The notes below the pieces were generated by a model, which made no database searches, was not told where the DNA came from, and saw only the letters and a list, made by a program, of their open reading frames with translations. Below, piece after piece: positions 14,969 through 23,538 of a stretch of 44,796 nt of DNA. Position 1 is the first letter of the stretch; every line of letters begins with the position of its first letter. The translations under genes and the position numbers were made by a program. The DNA is from Lactobacillaceae bacterium UBA5807. GTDB taxonomy: Bacteria > Bacillota > Bacilli > Lactobacillales > Lactobacillaceae. The DNA lies in contig DIDF01000029.1 of the NCBI GenBank assembly GCA_002418005.1, forward strand, positions 1-44,796, written 5' to 3'.

Positions 14969-15154
14969 TTAATCAACATTTTTTGATTCTTCAGAATAAT
15001 TAAAGCTTTTAGATGAAAAACAATTGCCTAACTGGCGAAAATAGAAAAATGATCCATTCTCCCCTTTCATCGCAACGACCTCGTCGCCCTCTTTGAAGCC
15101 GAACTTCTCTGGAACTTGAACAAATAAAGCATTTCCTAATCTTTGAATTTTCAA
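14969..15154 (-). CDS. Orphan MazE/AbrB-like small protein
   Basis: A 61-residue protein beginning KIQRLGNALFVQVPEKFGFKEGDEVV, the swapped-hairpin SpoVT-AbrB/MazE DNA-binding fold, followed by a short C-terminal tail. A TTG at 15154 is used as start, preceded by AAGGGA. No MazF/PemK-like toxin gene is adjacent, so it is either a solitary regulator or the survivor of a toxin-antitoxin pair. Confidence 0.6.
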   Translation of the reverse strand: MKIQRLGNALFVQVPEKFGFKEGDEVVAMKGENGSFFYFRQLGNCFSSKSFNYSEESKNVD

Positions 15155-15233
15155 AGCGGTTCCCTTCTTCTTTGTGGTTTTGAGATACCTTGTTTATATT
15201 TTAATGAGTCAACCCACTTCTGACCAATAAAAA

Positions 15234-15255
15234 AGAAGGAGTAAAAACTCCTTCT
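15234..15255 (-). terminator. Terminator of the MacB-type transporter gene
   Basis: AGAAGGAGT/ACTCCTTCT stem with a 4-nt loop and T6 on the minus strand, 16 bp past the stop codon at 15271. Confidence 0.88.
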
Positions 15256-15270
15256 ATAATTACAATTTAC

Positions 15271-17205
15271 TTATTCATAACTAAGACTTTCAATTGGATC
15301 CAATCGAGCCGCAGAACTTGCTGGCGCCAAAGCTGCCAGCAAACTAATTACCAATGAAACAATTACGCCAAACCAAAGGTTACCGCCGCTGATTTGGATG
15401 ATCTGATAATGAATTGCCCCATTAGCGATATTGTTGGCGACGACTTGCAGAATTTCAGCAATGACAATCGCAAATACCGATGAGAACAACCCAATGAAAA
15501 ATGCTTCAGAGAAGAACAGATTCCTGATACTTCCCTTTGAAGCTCCCAAAGCTCGCAAAATCCCAATTTCCTTGGTTCTTTCTGAAACACTGATGTACAA
15601 GACAACAATGATCATAATTGCGGAAACCAACAAGGAAATTCCGGCAATGGTAGCCAAAACGTTAACCGCCAAGTCAATCCAAGTGTTCAAAGTATTAACA
15701 AAGGCCCCGACGCCGGTAATTTGATAAGCATTCTTCTTGCCGTTCTTGTAGCTGTTAATCTTATTTTCAACGGGTTTGACGTTTTTCACGCTGCCCTTGA
15801 TGGTAATGGTCATAAAGTTGGGCTGAATTGAAAGCTTATTATTTTTATATACCTGCTTCAAAGTATTATAAGTCATTGAAGTAGATCCAGAATTAGCACT
15901 GGAAATCCCACTTACCGTCAAAGACTTTTTCAACATGACTGGCATCTTTTGTTTGTTCAAAGTTGTCTGGAAAAAAGTGACTTTCTTGCCAATCATGGCG
16001 TAAGGATGACTCTTATTAAATTTCTGGGCATTATCCTTAGTTAACAGGATTTGACCATCTTTAGGGGCACTACCCTTGGTAATGCTCTTAGGCAAAATCG
16101 TTGGGTTAAACGTCTGCATAAAGCTCAGCTGAGAAGTTTTCTTCCCGTACTTTAGCTGTAGTCCACCCTGAATATAATAAGCATCTTCGACTTTTTGAAC
16201 GTTTTTGATCTTGGTAAATCGATTTCGATCAGTTGAACCCATGTCCATATTTTTGGGATTGGTATTGTTTTGCCCAACATTTTTGGCCACCTGAATCGCA
16301 TTTGGATTGACCTGCGAATAAATTTCGTGGTTAATGTATCCCTTGACCCCATTACCAAGCCCGAGCATGACAATCACCGAAAAAATTCCGATTGCCGCGC
16401 CAAAAACAATTAACAGGTTTCTTTTCAGATTGTATCTCATGTTGGCCAGAGCCATTGTTGACGTGGATCTAAATTTCAAAGTGTGGGTTTTAAGTTCGTT
16501 GATTCCCGAAGCGTTATAGCCTTTTTTAACCTCAGTGTCTTCACTGATGACCCCATCGGCCAAACGAACAATTCGGGTTCCGGAATTGGCAACTGTTTCT
16601 GAGTGGGTTACCGTGATAACTAACTTACCGCTTGCCGCAATTTGATCCAGTAACTGGAGAATTTCTTTGGTGTTTTGACTGTCCAAAGCCCCAGTCGGCT
16701 CATCAGCAATGATGATTTCCGGATTAGAAGCTAATGCCCTGGCAATGGCAACTCTTTGTTTTTGCCCACCGGAAATTTGGTTAGGAAACTTTTTCATGTG
16801 TTCCTGCAGACCAACTTGGGTAAGCAGTTCTTTTGCCCGCTCTTCTTGCTGATGATGACTAAGATTAGTCATTTCAAGGGAAACCATGACGTTTTGCAAA
16901 ATATTTAAATGACTAATTAAATTAAAGTTCTGGAAGATAAAGCCAATCGTTTGGCGTCGATAAGCATCGAGCTGTCTGGTTGTGTCATGACGCAAAGATT
17001 TACCATTTAAGATAACATCACCGTCATAATTACTATCCAAGCCGCCAATAATGTTCATCAAAGTGGTTTTACCACCGCCGGATTCGCCGACGATTGACAC
17101 AAATTCACCCTGTTCAAATGAAAGGTTAATTCCCTTTAAGACCGGGAATTCTTCATTGCCAAGGTAATATGATTTTTTAATGTTTTTAAGTTCTAAGTAG
17201 CTCAT
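15271..17205 (-). CDS. MacB-like ABC transporter, fused ATPase and FtsX permease
   Basis: A 644-residue inner-membrane exporter subunit. Residues 1-230 are the ATPase: Walker A GESGGGKTT (40-48), Q-loop FIFQNFN, signature ISGGQKQR (144-151), Walker B IIIADEP and H-loop VTVTHSE. One membrane helix near 275 (LLIVFGAAIGIFSVIVMLGL) precedes an extracytoplasmic MacB_PCD-like domain (about 300-515). Three helices follow (about 520-640) with the FtsX signature SERTKEIGILRALGASKGSI. Likely exports a peptide, lipid or antimicrobial, or responds to envelope stress; no cognate regulator is adjacent. ATG 17205 is chosen for its GGAGGC site; an upstream in-frame extension is unsupported. Confidence 0.88.
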   Translation of the reverse strand: MSYLELKNIKKSYYLGNEEFPVLKGINLSFEQGEFVSIVGESGGGKTTLMNIIGGLDSNYDGDVILNGKSLRHDTTRQLDAYRRQTIGFIFQNFNLISHLNILQNVMVSLEMTNLSHHQQEERAKELLTQVGLQEHMKKFPNQISGGQKQRVAIARALASNPEIIIADEPTGALDSQNTKEILQLLDQIAASGKLVITVTHSETVANSGTRIVRLADGVISEDTEVKKGYNASGINELKTHTLKFRSTSTMALANMRYNLKRNLLIVFGAAIGIFSVIVMLGLGNGVKGYINHEIYSQVNPNAIQVAKNVGQNNTNPKNMDMGSTDRNRFTKIKNVQKVEDAYYIQGGLQLKYGKKTSQLSFMQTFNPTILPKSITKGSAPKDGQILLTKDNAQKFNKSHPYAMIGKKVTFFQTTLNKQKMPVMLKKSLTVSGISSANSGSTSMTYNTLKQVYKNNKLSIQPNFMTITIKGSVKNVKPVENKINSYKNGKKNAYQITGVGAFVNTLNTWIDLAVNVLATIAGISLLVSAIMIIVVLYISVSERTKEIGILRALGASKGSIRNLFFSEAFFIGLFSSVFAIVIAEILQVVANNIANGAIHYQIIQISGGNLWFGVIVSLVISLLAALAPASSAARLDPIESLSYE

Positions 17206-17300
17206 CAAAAGCCTCCATCTATTGTGGATTACACATGCAAGTACTATACCACAAACCATCTAAAATCGGCACCAAATCACTCATTAATTCAATGGATAAC

Positions 17301-17348
17301 AAAATAAGCGACTGCGACAAAAGATATTTTGTCGCAACCGCTTATTTT
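17301..17348. terminator. Bidirectional terminator after the tandem glycosidase genes
   Basis: AAAATAAGCG..GCGACAAAA pairs with TTTTGTCGC..CGCTTATTTT, a 20-bp interrupted stem. It ends the glycosidase operon before the transporter gene. Confidence 0.88.
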
Positions 17349-17368
17349 ATTAAAATGTTTAACTAGCC

Positions 17369-19147
17369 TTATTTAACAGGTGTAAATTGAACATAATCAA
17401 AATCAAATGGTCCATTGGTTCCGGCAACTTTCAAAGTGTTGGTACCCTTCTTCAAAGTTACTTTGCCAAACTGAACAATTTTTCTAGTGCCATGAACATT
17501 AGGAATAGCATCAATCAATCCGGTAGTATTTGGCAGATTCAGGTTAGCTAACTTCTTCTTATTCAAGGTTAACTGAGCTTGAGTAGCTGAAGCTCCATTA
17601 CCATAACCAAATTGAAGCTGATACTTACCGGCCTTAGCAGCCTTGAATGTTAAGGTATCAAATTCACTACTGTCTTTAAATCCTCTAACAAACATGTTGG
17701 CAGAAGCATAACTTCCTTGTTTAACTTCTAGAGCAGAACTTGAAAGCTTGCCATTTTCGGCTTCAACTCTAATTGGAGCTTTGACTGACTTCTTAGCATA
17801 AGTAATCTTAGCTTTTTTAGCCTTGGATTTTGAAGGAGTAACAATTAATTGATATCCGGAACTTGGCTGCATGTTCTTGACCAGCACGTTAACGGTTCCT
17901 TTTTTAACTGGGACAGTACCACTTTCAACTTTGCTTTGGTTTACTGGAGTATCAACCCCGTACCATGGAGCAGTATTAACTTGAACTGATGCATTCTTGC
18001 CAAATTTAGCAGAACTCAAACCGGTAACTTTGAGATTAACATTACCATTGCCACCGCCAAAGACAACCGTGGTTTTAGCCTTGTTATAAGTCGTGTTAGC
18101 AACACTTGCCAACTGGTTATCCGAATTAGGGGTGCTTGTCTTATCCATTTGGCCAGTCATGCTGCCATACCACTTGTATAGTTGATAACCACCATTTGGC
18201 TGCTGTTTATCGGTTAACAAGTTGTCCATTCGGCCATAGTTATACCAGAAGGCAAGGTCAGCACCGTCAACCTGGGGTACATTTTCAAAGGCCTGAATGT
18301 ATCTGATACAATCACCAGGGACGGCAGTTTCTTGTTGAGCAGTGTATTCGTTAATGACAATCTTGGTGTCTTGAGGAATGCCATACTTGGCTTCAATTTC
18401 GTGCATTTCTTTAACATTTTCGTTAAATCCTGACGGAACCCAGTCAGGGCCGCCGCCAAGCAAATGCCAGCAAATAACATCTGGCATTGTGTGAGCTGCA
18501 GTTACATGAGCAAAGAAGGCATCCATCCATTGTTCATTCCAGCCACTTTCACTTGGTCCAACAATTTTAGCATTTGGATCCAATTGACGAACTTCTTTAT
18601 AAGTGGCATCCCAAAGCTGGAAGTAATCCTGTTCGGTTCTGCCTTTTTGGCCTTCATAAGTCCAATTAGGTTCATTCCAAAGTTCATAGCCATAAATGGC
18701 TCCTTCTTGCTTCTTAGCTTCAGTTACCATAGTTTTAACTTGGGCTAACCAGTTATCCATGGTAGTAAAGCCGTAAGGGAATGTTGGTGAAAGGTCTGGG
18801 AGTCGAATGATGATCTTGGCACCAATCTTTTCAGCAGTTGGGGCAACTTTATCAAAATCACCACCGGGAACCGGTAGACCATTAGGCAGCTGACCAGCAT
18901 TTACTGGCGGCTGGGTGAAAGTCTTTGGGTGCAAAGGTGCCAGAATCTTTGCACTTGGAGTTGTCTGGTTTTCCAATCCGTACAACCCACCAGTAGCAAC
19001 GTGTTCTGCTTTACTTCTGATTGCCTTGGTAGTAGTTACAGTGATTTGTTGAGAACTTGAGGCCTTGGCGGAATTAGCATTTGCACCTAACCCCAAAGCT
19101 CCCAAAACTGCTGCAGCCATAAAAAATTTAAGTATTTTATGTTGCAT
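17369..19147 (-). CDS. Secreted GH-A clan glycosidase (GH39-like) with C-terminal CBM-like domain, copy 2
   Basis: A 592-residue exported glycosidase. Signal peptide about 1-29 (FFMAAAVLGALGLGANANS). The TIM-barrel carries the GH-A acid/base at Glu159 (YGYELWNEPNW) and a nucleophile candidate at Glu267 (KIVINEYTAQQE). Residues about 465-592 form a beta-sandwich resembling CBM35/CBM6 (IRVEAENGKLSSS, GKYQLQFGYG, GTNTLKVAG..FDFDYVQF). Secreted, with an AraC/GPH/GH127 neighbourhood, it probably trims arabinose-containing plant glycans to a transportable oligosaccharide. Exact GH family and linkage are inferred. It follows its paralog by 27 bp (SD GAGGG) in the same operon. Confidence 0.8.
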   Translation of the reverse strand: MQHKILKFFMAAAVLGALGLGANANSAKASSSQQITVTTTKAIRSKAEHVATGGLYGLENQTTPSAKILAPLHPKTFTQPPVNAGQLPNGLPVPGGDFDKVAPTAEKIGAKIIIRLPDLSPTFPYGFTTMDNWLAQVKTMVTEAKKQEGAIYGYELWNEPNWTYEGQKGRTEQDYFQLWDATYKEVRQLDPNAKIVGPSESGWNEQWMDAFFAHVTAAHTMPDVICWHLLGGGPDWVPSGFNENVKEMHEIEAKYGIPQDTKIVINEYTAQQETAVPGDCIRYIQAFENVPQVDGADLAFWYNYGRMDNLLTDKQQPNGGYQLYKWYGSMTGQMDKTSTPNSDNQLASVANTTYNKAKTTVVFGGGNGNVNLKVTGLSSAKFGKNASVQVNTAPWYGVDTPVNQSKVESGTVPVKKGTVNVLVKNMQPSSGYQLIVTPSKSKAKKAKITYAKKSVKAPIRVEAENGKLSSSALEVKQGSYASANMFVRGFKDSSEFDTLTFKAAKAGKYQLQFGYGNGASATQAQLTLNKKKLANLNLPNTTGLIDAIPNVHGTRKIVQFGKVTLKKGTNTLKVAGTNGPFDFDYVQFTPVK

Positions 19148-19174
19148 TTAAATAACCCTCGATTTCAATTAAAT

Positions 19175-20938
19175 TTATTTAATCAAAGTAAATTGAACAT
19201 AATCAAGATCAATTGAATTAGTAGCATTTGATACTGTCAAAGTATTAGTGCCCTTCTTCAAGTGAACGGTCTTAAGCTGAACAACTTTTCTAGTTCCGTG
19301 AACGTTTGGAACGGCATCCATTAACCCTGTAGTATTAGGCAATGAAGCAGTCCCTAATGACTTATTGTTCAACGCAAGGTGAATCACAGAAGTATCATTG
19401 TTGTTGGCGTAGCCCAGCTCTAATTGATACTTGCCAGCTTTTAATGCCTTAACTGACATGCTATCGGCGGCACCTTGAGCAGTAAATCCACGAACAAATT
19501 CACCTGCTGATGCATAGCTGCTTTGTTGAACCGTCAAGTTTGACTTGGAGAACTTACCAAATTCAGCTTCGGCTCTCAAAGGATTCTTGCTTGAAGCCTT
19601 GGTGTACTTGTAAACAGCTTTCTTCACATTTTTCTTGGATGATTTAACAACAATCTGGTATCCAGTAGTAAATGCAGTGTGCTTTACCGGAACCGAAATT
19701 TTACCATTCTTAACTGGAACTAATCCAGTGGCAACTTTCTTTGGGGTAACAGCAGTATCAACACCGTACCAAGGAGTTTCGTTAATTTGAACAGATGCAG
19801 TCTTGCCTAACTTCAGTCCCGCAATGTGAACATTGACGCTGCCAGAAGCTCCGCCAAAGATAACTGAAGTGCCGTTACTGTTAGTATTGGCTAAACTTGC
19901 TAAAGATTTATTGGCAGCAAATGTGCTGGTCTTATCCATTTGACCAGACATATCACCATACCACTTGAAGAACCAGTAGCCGCCATTGGGCTTTTGTTGA
20001 TCGGTCAGCAGGTTATCCATTCGACCGTAGTTAAACCAGAATGCTAAATCAGCACTGTCAGTATCAGTAACATTTTCGAAGTTCTGCATGTAATGGATCA
20101 TATAACCAGGAACCCCAAGTTCTTGTTTCCAAGCATATTCATTAATACTGATTGGAAAATGTTTGATTCCCATCGAATCTTCTAGTTGATGGAGTTGATT
20201 GACATCGTCAACGTAAGAAGCTGGATCCCACTGGTGCCAAGAAATGTAATCAGGCATTGTGTTATTCTTTTGCGCATTTTCAAAGAACTTCTGCATCCAA
20301 GTTGTATTCCAACCAGCTAAACTTGGACCAACGATCTTGGCATCAGGAAGAATCTGCTTAATTTCAGCGTAACTTTGATTCCAGAGGTCATCATAAGTAA
20401 CGTTGACATAGTTGCCTTGGTTAACCTTTTGACTTGGATCTGGCCAGTAACCTGATGGTTCATTCCAAATTTCAAAGCCATAAACCTGATCGGCATAACC
20501 TGAATTCTTGACTGCAGTAACCATGGTCTGAACTCTTTGAAGCCAATCCTTCTCGTTACTAAAGTTATATGGAAATTGAGGATAAATATCTGGCAGTCGA
20601 ACAATAATTTTGGCGCCAATAGCTTTAGCAGTTGGGGCAACTTTATCGAATTGCCCACCAGGAACAGTTAATCCATTTGGTAATTGACCAGCATTTACAG
20701 GTGGTTGAGTAAATGTTTTTGGATGAAGCGGCTCCAAAAGCGAGGCATTTGGAGTAGTTGAATTCTGAAGGCCATACAATCCTCCAGTAGCTACATGCGA
20801 AGCCTGACTTCGAATTGATGAGTTAGTGTCAACGGTAATGCTTTGATCAGCGCTTGCCATTTGAGCGGCACCAAGAGTCAGTCCAAAAATGCCAGCAGTA
20901 ACTATCAATCGCGAAAATAGTTTGCTTTTTTTGAACAT
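19175..20938 (-). CDS. Secreted GH-A clan glycosidase (GH39-like) with C-terminal CBM-like domain, copy 1
   Basis: A 587-residue paralog of the next gene, similar over its whole length. Signal peptide 1-31 (LIVTAGIFGLTLGAAQMASA). Acid/base candidate Glu160 (GFEIWNEPSGYW) and nucleophile candidate Glu267 (ISINEYAWKQE). The shared blocks HVATGGLYGL, HPKTFTQPPVNAGQLPNG and YGRMDNLLTD are nearly identical; the loop after the acid/base (DPSQKVNQGNYVNV) and the C-terminal module differ, which suggests different substrates. ATG 20938 has SD AGGAGG; a longer upstream frame has no site. A cre box lies 74 bp upstream. Confidence 0.8.
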   Translation of the reverse strand: MFKKSKLFSRLIVTAGIFGLTLGAAQMASADQSITVDTNSSIRSQASHVATGGLYGLQNSTTPNASLLEPLHPKTFTQPPVNAGQLPNGLTVPGGQFDKVAPTAKAIGAKIIVRLPDIYPQFPYNFSNEKDWLQRVQTMVTAVKNSGYADQVYGFEIWNEPSGYWPDPSQKVNQGNYVNVTYDDLWNQSYAEIKQILPDAKIVGPSLAGWNTTWMQKFFENAQKNNTMPDYISWHQWDPASYVDDVNQLHQLEDSMGIKHFPISINEYAWKQELGVPGYMIHYMQNFENVTDTDSADLAFWFNYGRMDNLLTDQQKPNGGYWFFKWYGDMSGQMDKTSTFAANKSLASLANTNSNGTSVIFGGASGSVNVHIAGLKLGKTASVQINETPWYGVDTAVTPKKVATGLVPVKNGKISVPVKHTAFTTGYQIVVKSSKKNVKKAVYKYTKASSKNPLRAEAEFGKFSKSNLTVQQSSYASAGEFVRGFTAQGAADSMSVKALKAGKYQLELGYANNNDTSVIHLALNNKSLGTASLPNTTGLMDAVPNVHGTRKVVQLKTVHLKKGTNTLTVSNATNSIDLDYVQFTLIK

Positions 20939-21011
20939 ATAATAATTTCCTCCTAAAATTTTTCTACTTATGGACTTCAATAACCCCATTGATTGAGCCC
21001 TACTGTTTCAG

Positions 21012-21025
21012 TGTAAGCGTCTTCA
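21012..21025 (+). promoter_or_regulatory. cre box upstream of the glycosidase operon
   Basis: TGTAAGCGTCTTCA matches 13 of 14 positions of TGWAANCGNTNWCA, 74 bp before the start at 20938. Indicates carbon catabolite repression by CcpA. Confidence 0.6.
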
Positions 21026-21097
21026 TTAATAAATAAAATCCATAAATCCGAAATTTAGTTGCATTTTTCTACAATCTTGTTTACTTTTTATGTATAA

Positions 21098-21134
21098 AAA
21101 TACGGCTCACCATTTTTAATGGTGAACCGTATTT
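21098..21134 (-). terminator. Terminator of the GH127 gene
   Basis: AAATACGG.TCACCATT and AATGGTGA.CCGTATTT pair almost perfectly; T-rich sequence follows on the minus strand. A second hairpin without T-run (AGAAGTGA/TCACTTCT) is at 21152-21175 in the 3' UTR. So GH127 and the secreted glycosidases are separate transcripts. Confidence 0.85.
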
Positions 21135-21233
21135 ACGCGAATTATATTTCCAGAAGTGACCAGCAAATCACTTCTTTGTCGAATAGCTTAGGGGGTTCTA
21201 AGTTAAAGAGGATACATAAGTTTGGATAAGGAA

Positions 21234-23207
21234 TTAGTCCTTATTCAACCATACACTCATTTGGCCATCTTTTTGGTTAGCCCATGCGTAGTATGGAACC
21301 AACTTCATGTTGACTTCTTGAGTAGCAGGCTTGTCAATCAATGGCTTGTAAAGTTGATCATCAACTGAATCAAGTTCAGGTTTTTCAGCCTTAACTGAGA
21401 CAGTGCCAACACCGTCAAGCAAGTTCTCATCATATTCGTATGAAATTGGTTTGTCAGTTTCAACTTTGTATGATGCAAGAGGTTTCTCGTTGTCTGCTTC
21501 TTCGGCAGCATATACGATTGGTCCTCTTTGAACAGCAACTTTGTTTTGATCAGCAACTACACGGTCTGAAGCTCTCATGAACTTAGGAGCCATGTCGAGT
21601 GAAAGATCGATGTTGGTAGTGGCTTCATCAATATCGATATATACAAACCCATCTTCGTTAGGAATATCAACAGCTGAATCGTTGACCTTCAAATCGAATT
21701 TAGGAGACCAGCCTGGGATTCTAATACCTAACTTGAATGAAGCTTGGTTAGGGTTAGAAATAGCATAATGAATGTCGCCCTTCCATGGGAAGTTGTTAGT
21801 TTGAACAATCTTAACATCATTTTCAAATGTTGCTTCGTTTGAAATGAATTGAGTTGAAAGAATTGCATCGTCAGTAACGGTGTAAAGGTATTGATCAATT
21901 CCAGCAATCAAACGAGCTAAGTTAGCTGGGCAGCATGCGCAGCCAAACCAGTCAGCACGATGGGTAATAATGTGTGACTTGCCTGGGTTACCCTTTGAAG
22001 CAACAGGGTCTGCTTCAAGTGGGTTTACGTAGAAGAAGTGCTTGCCGTCAAGAGCCATGCCTGAAAGGGCACCGTTGAAGAGTTCCTTTTCAAGAACATC
22101 ACCATATTCACCTTTAGCATGAATATGAAGCATTTGACGAGCAAAGAATGACAAACCAACTGAGGCACAAGTCTCACCATAATCAGTGTCATTTGGCAAA
22201 TCATAATCATAGGTAACAGCTTCACCAGTTGTAGTTTGGCCAATGTTACCGGTGATGTACATTTGACGCTTTACCAAATCGTTCCAGAATCTGTCACATG
22301 CAGCTAAGAGATCTTTGTCGCCAGTATATCTTGCAACATAAGCCATTCCAGTGCAAAGGTAAACAACCCGAACAGCATGGCCATGAGGAACCTTTTGATC
22401 TTTGATAGGTTCTGCGGCAAGGTAATATTCACGGTTGAAGTCTCTCATACCAGGAATCAAATCACGGTCAGGACTTTCGCCGTCAGCCTTAATTTGTTTT
22501 TCGAAGAATGCAGGATCAACACCACGTTGCTTGAGGAAGTAATGAGCTAGATCCATGTACTTTTGTTCATGGGTAACTTCATACAAACGAGACAATGCTA
22601 ATTCAATTTCAGGATGGCCATCATAGCCAGGAATCTTGCCTTCTTCAAGGCCGAAGTTGTTATCGATACAATCAGCCATTCTAGTGGCAATGTCCAAGGC
22701 TTTCTTGTTGCCAGTTGCTTTGTAGTAAGCAACACCGGCTTCAATGTAATGACCCATAGTATAAAGTTCATGAGATTGTTGTAATCTCTTGAATTTTCTT
22801 TCTGGGGCATCAATTTGGAAGTAAGTTGAAAGATAACCATCTGGCTCTTGAGCTTTAGCAATCAAATCAATTAAGTTATCAGTAATCTTCTTTAAATCTG
22901 GATTTGGATGATAACCAAATGAATAAGCAGCAGCTTCCAACCACTTGTAAACATCAGTGTCTTGGAATGGGAAGCCATAATGATGGCCCTTCATCAAACC
23001 AGCAGCGATCTTCAAGTTGGCAACCGCATGACTGTTCTTGTTATTACCATTGTTCAATGGGTCTTCGGCGATGTTAATATCAGCTTCGTCGTTCATAACC
23101 TTCCATTGATATGGTAAAACTTCTTTAACGATTAATTCACGATATCTCTTCCAGAAATCAGATGTTACTTTAACTTTACTTAATTTCGGTGAAGTAAAAA
23201 CTTTCAT
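21234..23207 (-). CDS. GH127 beta-L-arabinofuranosidase
   Basis: A 657-residue cytosolic enzyme without signal peptide. The N-terminal (alpha/alpha)6 barrel has SFGYHPNPDL, AQEPDGYLSTYFQ, SHELYTMGHYIEAGVAYY and YDGHPEIELALSRLYEVT. Metal and catalytic residues typical of GH127 are present: Glu345 and Cys347 in YGETCASVG, and Cys423/Cys425/Cys426 in FGCACCPANLARL. The family releases beta-L-arabinofuranose (for example from hydroxyproline-linked arabinosides). It lies downstream of its likely importer, the GPH symporter, but is separated by a terminator and has its own cre box. SD AAAGGAAG at ATG 23207. Confidence 0.92.
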   Translation of the reverse strand: MKVFTSPKLSKVKVTSDFWKRYRELIVKEVLPYQWKVMNDEADINIAEDPLNNGNNKNSHAVANLKIAAGLMKGHHYGFPFQDTDVYKWLEAAAYSFGYHPNPDLKKITDNLIDLIAKAQEPDGYLSTYFQIDAPERKFKRLQQSHELYTMGHYIEAGVAYYKATGNKKALDIATRMADCIDNNFGLEEGKIPGYDGHPEIELALSRLYEVTHEQKYMDLAHYFLKQRGVDPAFFEKQIKADGESPDRDLIPGMRDFNREYYLAAEPIKDQKVPHGHAVRVVYLCTGMAYVARYTGDKDLLAACDRFWNDLVKRQMYITGNIGQTTTGEAVTYDYDLPNDTDYGETCASVGLSFFARQMLHIHAKGEYGDVLEKELFNGALSGMALDGKHFFYVNPLEADPVASKGNPGKSHIITHRADWFGCACCPANLARLIAGIDQYLYTVTDDAILSTQFISNEATFENDVKIVQTNNFPWKGDIHYAISNPNQASFKLGIRIPGWSPKFDLKVNDSAVDIPNEDGFVYIDIDEATTNIDLSLDMAPKFMRASDRVVADQNKVAVQRGPIVYAAEEADNEKPLASYKVETDKPISYEYDENLLDGVGTVSVKAEKPELDSVDDQLYKPLIDKPATQEVNMKLVPYYAWANQKDGQMSVWLNKD

Positions 23208-23285
23208 AAACTATCTTCCTTTCGATCCTTAACGGATTTAACTGAATGAATTTAAGATTTAATTTATCTTTTGTACAGTTATTAT

Positions 23286-23299
23286 AGTAACCGCTTTCA
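23286..23299 (-). promoter_or_regulatory. cre box upstream of GH127
   Basis: On the minus strand TGAAAGCGGTTACT, 13 of 14 matches to TGWAANCGNTNWCA, 79 bp upstream of the start codon. Confidence 0.65.
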
Positions 23300-23330
23300 C
23301 CTTGATATATAAGTCCTAAATTAGATAACT

Positions 23331-23350
23331 TAATGACTATTTCCGACTAG
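23331..23350. promoter_or_regulatory. AraC-type operator candidate upstream of GH127
   Basis: TAATGACTATTTCCGACTAG. The core GACTATTTCCGAC recurs with small changes at 25167, 25229 and 25275 in front of the symporter and AraC genes, so it is probably the binding site of that regulator. Confidence 0.6.
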
Positions 23351-23433
23351 TTAATTTTTATAAATTTTTACATTTGTTTGCCTATTTAAAGGCATTCTTT
23401 AAAATTTATGCTTACTATTAGCTAGTCTGAAAA

Positions 23434-23494
23434 GGACTTTTTCCGATTTTACAAAATAAAATGAATTTTCGCGCCATTTTGTCGGAAAATCCAT
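23434..23494 (-). terminator. Terminator of the GPH symporter gene
   Basis: Interrupted stem GGA..TTTTCCGA..ACAAAAT paired with ATTTTGT.CGGAAAA.TCC, followed by TTTTC on the minus strand. The remainder of 23208-23538 is AT-rich promoter DNA for GH127. Confidence 0.6.
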
Positions 23495-23538
23495 TTTATC
23501 TTGATTAATTAATGAAGCAATTTAGTTTTAATTTACGA

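Noticed and set aside
23434..23492. TTTTCCGA copies in opposite orientation as additional AraC operators
   Set aside because: They form the two arms of the terminator behind the symporter gene and lack the GTAAC part of the operator.
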